A stretch of 54,166 bases of DNA from the NCBI GenBank assembly GCA_045576735.1, contig JAZNGZ010000011.1, positions 1-54,166 of the forward strand, given 5' to 3'. The stretch is from RGIG4079 sp045576735. Lineage in GTDB: Bacteria; Bacteroidota; Bacteroidia; Bacteroidales; Muribaculaceae. Positions 52,331 through 54,166 of the stretch are shown here, piece by piece (positions within the stretch are counted from its first letter, which is position 1; each line of letters opens with the position of its first letter). Both the position numbers and the translations under genes were made by a program. Under the pieces are notes generated by a model. It had not been told where the DNA came from, searched no databases, and was given only the letters and a program-made list of their open reading frames with translations.

Positions 52331-52338
52331 CAAATATA
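52331..52338 (-). promoter_or_regulatory. Candidate -7 box of the 51231-52262 gene
   Basis: On the minus strand TATATTTG fits TAnnTTTG, about 70 bases ahead of the ATG. Confidence 0.5.
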
Positions 52339-53018
52339 TGTAGAATTTACACAAATACAAAATAAAAAGCAGATATTTATGTAAAATTAACACAAATAAG
52401 GCTCCCGCCCCCTCATCCAAGGCATTGAAAGCACATGCACACAAAATGCACACAAAAAGCACGCACATGCACGCCTATGTTCATTGTAAAGAACCTTGCT
52501 CTAGTATTATTTAGGCCGTTTTTAAAATGAGCTATTGTGTAATCCAAGTAATTAGCTTAACTTTTGCAAGAAAAGATAACTTGCTTAGAATAAATCGGTT
52601 GGTCGGATTGCTTGAAAATTGGGTAACGAGATAGCAACCGTTCGTATTTCTGAGTTCTTCATTATTATGCTTCAATGTGATAACTCTGATGGTGCAAAGG
52701 TAATAAAAAATATTGCTGACGAAAAGAGAAGTTGCAATGATTTCTTTTTTCGTCAGCATCTTTTTTGAGTGCTGCCAACGCGAAAATAAGTTTAGTCCGT
52801 TTTGGATATATAGCCAATGGAATAAACTAAACCTTATCATCGTCAGCCATCGGCTGGCGAAATTATACCGCATAATATAGCAAAACCATAGAGTATATTT
52901 ATATAATAAGGTAGATGTTTCTAATCTTTCTTATTTGCTTATCGAATTATAAGGCTGCGCTATATAAAATTTTTGCGAGAAATCCAAACAAAAACGAGGT
53001 AATCTCTAATTAATTTCT
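52339..53018. other. 680-base non-coding region before the restriction-modification gene
   Basis: No well-supported gene. It contains a repeat of GCACACAAAA words (about 52434-52460) and a large inverted repeat, GCTGACGAAAAGA (52715-52727) against TCTTTTTTCGTCAGC (about 52743-52757). A minus-strand TACCTTTG box lies at 52702-52695, followed by only a 21-codon frame. A 113-codon minus frame (52532-52873) shows no protein-like pattern. Confidence 0.6.
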
Positions 53019-53026
53019 TAACTTTG
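53019..53026 (+). promoter_or_regulatory. Promoter -7 box of the restriction-modification gene
   Basis: TAACTTTG fits TAnnTTTG, 20 bases ahead of the ATG at 53046. Confidence 0.6.
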
Positions 53027-53045
53027 CAAGCAAATTAGGAGTACT

Positions 53046-54166
53046 ATGGATATTAAGAAACATATTGCGGCTTTGGGATTTGTTCCAAAAAACGGGACGA
53101 ATGGCATTTATCATAAAATATATGTTGATTATGCCATAGAGATTGACTTTGAAACACAGAGCATTAACTACGGTAGCGCCATTACTGCCGAAAGCAAGAC
53201 TACACAGAATTTTTCACAACCCGAAAATTTTGTGGTGCTTGAGTGTGTTGATAGACTTCTTACCAAGGGATATAAGCCTCAAAACATAGTTCTTGAAAAG
53301 ACTTGGCCATCTGGGCATGGCACATCAGGGCGATTGGACATTTGTGTTAATCGCGAAGATGGAACACCATATATGCTTATCGAATGCAAGACATTTGGCA
53401 AGGAGTACAATAAGGAGCTGGCGCGAATCCGTAAAGATGGTGGTCAGCTATTCACATATTTCCAATTATCTGGCAGCAAGGCTGATGTGCTAATGTTGTA
53501 CGCATCAGAATTGAAAGGCAATAAGTTTGTATATGTAAATGAGATTATCAAGATTGAAGATGATTATCGCAATGGTGATGTTAAGGACATTTATGAGAAA
53601 TGGAATAAGCTCACCAAAGATAACGGTATCTTTGATTCTTGGGTGCAACCATATAATTTCCAGAGCAAGGCGTTAACAAAGGAACAATTAAAGGAAATTA
53701 AAGCAGAAGATTCAAGCTTTATCTTCAACCGTTTCCTTGAAATACTGCGTCATAATGTAGTATCAGATAAGGGCAATGCTTTCAATAAGATATTTACACT
53801 CTTCTTGTGCAAGGTATATGATGAAACAACTACGGGTGAGGGTGAAGAATTAAAGTTTCAGTGGCTTGAAGGGCGAGACAACCACGTTGATTTCCAACTT
53901 CGCTTGACAGACCTTTATAGCAAAGGAATGAAAAAATTCTTGGACAGGACTGTTAGCGATTTCAACAATGAGGACTTTGACAAGCGTTGTGCTAACCTAA
54001 ATGAAGATACTAAGCAGTATCTTTTAAGAGAGGTAAACAAACTCCGTCTTGAAAAGAATAACGAGTTTGCGATTAAGGAAGTGTATGATAGTGCCTCTTT
54101 TGAAGAGAATGCGAAAGTAGTAAAAGAGGTTGTAGAGTTAATTCAGGGATATAGAATCCGATACAA
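53046..54166 (+). CDS. Restriction-modification protein, type I/IIG-like, N-terminal 373 codons (cut by window end)
   Basis: Open from ATG 53046 (MDIKKHIAALGFVPK) to the edge with no stop. Residues about 85-150 are an HSDR_N-type nuclease domain: GRLDICV holds D98 and LIECKTFG holds E113 and K115 of the PD-(D/E)xK site, with GGQLFTYFQL after it. From about 215 the sequence turns into the N-terminal helical domain of an N6-adenine methyltransferase (EILRHNVVSDKGNAFNKIFT, later LFLCKVYDE, YSKGMKKFLDRT). The AdoMet motif should lie just beyond the edge. A single protein with nuclease and methylase parts would cut and modify the same site. Whether a specificity subunit follows cannot be seen. Confidence 0.8.
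   Translation, partial: MDIKKHIAALGFVPKNGTNGIYHKIYVDYAIEIDFETQSINYGSAITAESKTTQNFSQPENFVVLECVDRLLTKGYKPQNIVLEKTWPSGHGTSGRLDICVNREDGTPYMLIECKTFGKEYNKELARIRKDGGQLFTYFQLSGSKADVLMLYASELKGNKFVYVNEIIKIEDDYRNGDVKDIYEKWNKLTKDNGIFDSWVQPYNFQSKALTKEQLKEIKAEDSSFIFNRFLEILRHNVVSDKGNAFNKIFTLFLCKVYDETTTGEGEELKFQWLEGRDNHVDFQLRLTDLYSKGMKKFLDRTVSDFNNEDFDKRCANLNEDTKQYLLREVNKLRLEKNNEFAIKEVYDSASFEENAKVVKEVVELIQGYRIRY

Noticed and set aside
52713..52757. An invertible promoter flanked by inverted repeats
   Set aside because: The arms are only about 15-20 bases apart, too short for a promoter segment; the hairpin reading is simpler.
52532..52873. A 113-codon minus-strand frame
   Set aside because: No domain, no signal, odd composition, overlapped by an inverted repeat and a promoter box; most likely chance.
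1..54166. A DGR reverse transcriptase, accessory gene or template repeat inside the window
   Set aside because: Looked for but not found; the retroelement idea therefore rests on the variable region alone.

Overview
The window reads as chromosomal DNA of a gut-type member of the Bacteroidales, probably near the Muribaculaceae/Bacteroidaceae. The family placement is inference. Supporting signs are repeated promoter boxes of the Bacteroidetes form TAnnTTTG, a surface cobalamin system of the BtuB/BtuG type behind two cobalamin riboswitches, a glycine-lipid-like acyltransferase pair, BspA-like leucine-rich-repeat proteins, C-terminal tails that look like type IX secretion sorting domains, the long form of IspG, and almost no Shine-Dalgarno sequences.

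Left part (1-8.5 kb): the window opens inside the 3' end of an IS30-family transposase gene, followed by tRNA-Gly(CCC). Next come a two-gene minus-strand operon (TPR lipoprotein and His-rich lipoprotein), speA (arginine decarboxylase) and truA. A probable small RNA lies on the minus strand between truA and a kinase gene. That gene fuses a Ser/Thr kinase, a membrane segment and a formylglycine-generating-enzyme-like domain. Its last 120 bases look like the variable region of a diversity-generating retroelement; no reverse transcriptase or template repeat was seen in the window.

8.5-19 kb: glsB/glsA-like acyltransferases; a three-gene glycan cluster (membrane protein, family 2 glycosyltransferase, epimerase) with overlapping ends; a cobalamin riboswitch ahead of a DUF4465-type lipoprotein; a DUF6377-type membrane regulator; a second possible small RNA; a Crp-family regulator; and a BASS-like transporter.

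19-31.5 kb: a second cobalamin riboswitch drives btuB, an unnamed lipoprotein gene and btuG. Facing them is a minus-strand surface-glycan block: a Wzx-like flippase, a Wzi-like protein, a small lipoprotein, a LegB-like dehydratase, a NeuD-like acetyltransferase and a NeuB-like synthase. This is only part of a nonulosonic acid pathway. dusB and a DUF2807 protein head the flippase operon.

31.5-36.3 kb is a rearranged surface-protein island. It holds a FISUMP-like lipoprotein, a broken LRR gene (lost 5' end plus a frameshift) joined to an 80 bp copy of the start of dusB and its upstream DNA, and an intact LRR gene. Nine-base G tracts lie upstream of the two intact genes.

36.3-50.3 kb is mostly housekeeping: a tight operon rpoN - PAP2-like - purE - ispG - M16 peptidase, a 56-residue 2[4Fe-4S] ferredoxin gene, a secreted GH13 amylase with two starch-binding-like modules, a zeta-toxin-like kinase with a small overlapping partner gene, and a coiled-coil/MgtC/KefB-like operon. 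A 137 bp intergenic repeat occurs at 4.8 kb and, inverted, at 50.4 kb. The right end has a transglycosylase-like protein, an unknown exported protein, a 780 bp non-coding stretch, and the first 373 codons of a restriction-modification protein cut by the window edge.
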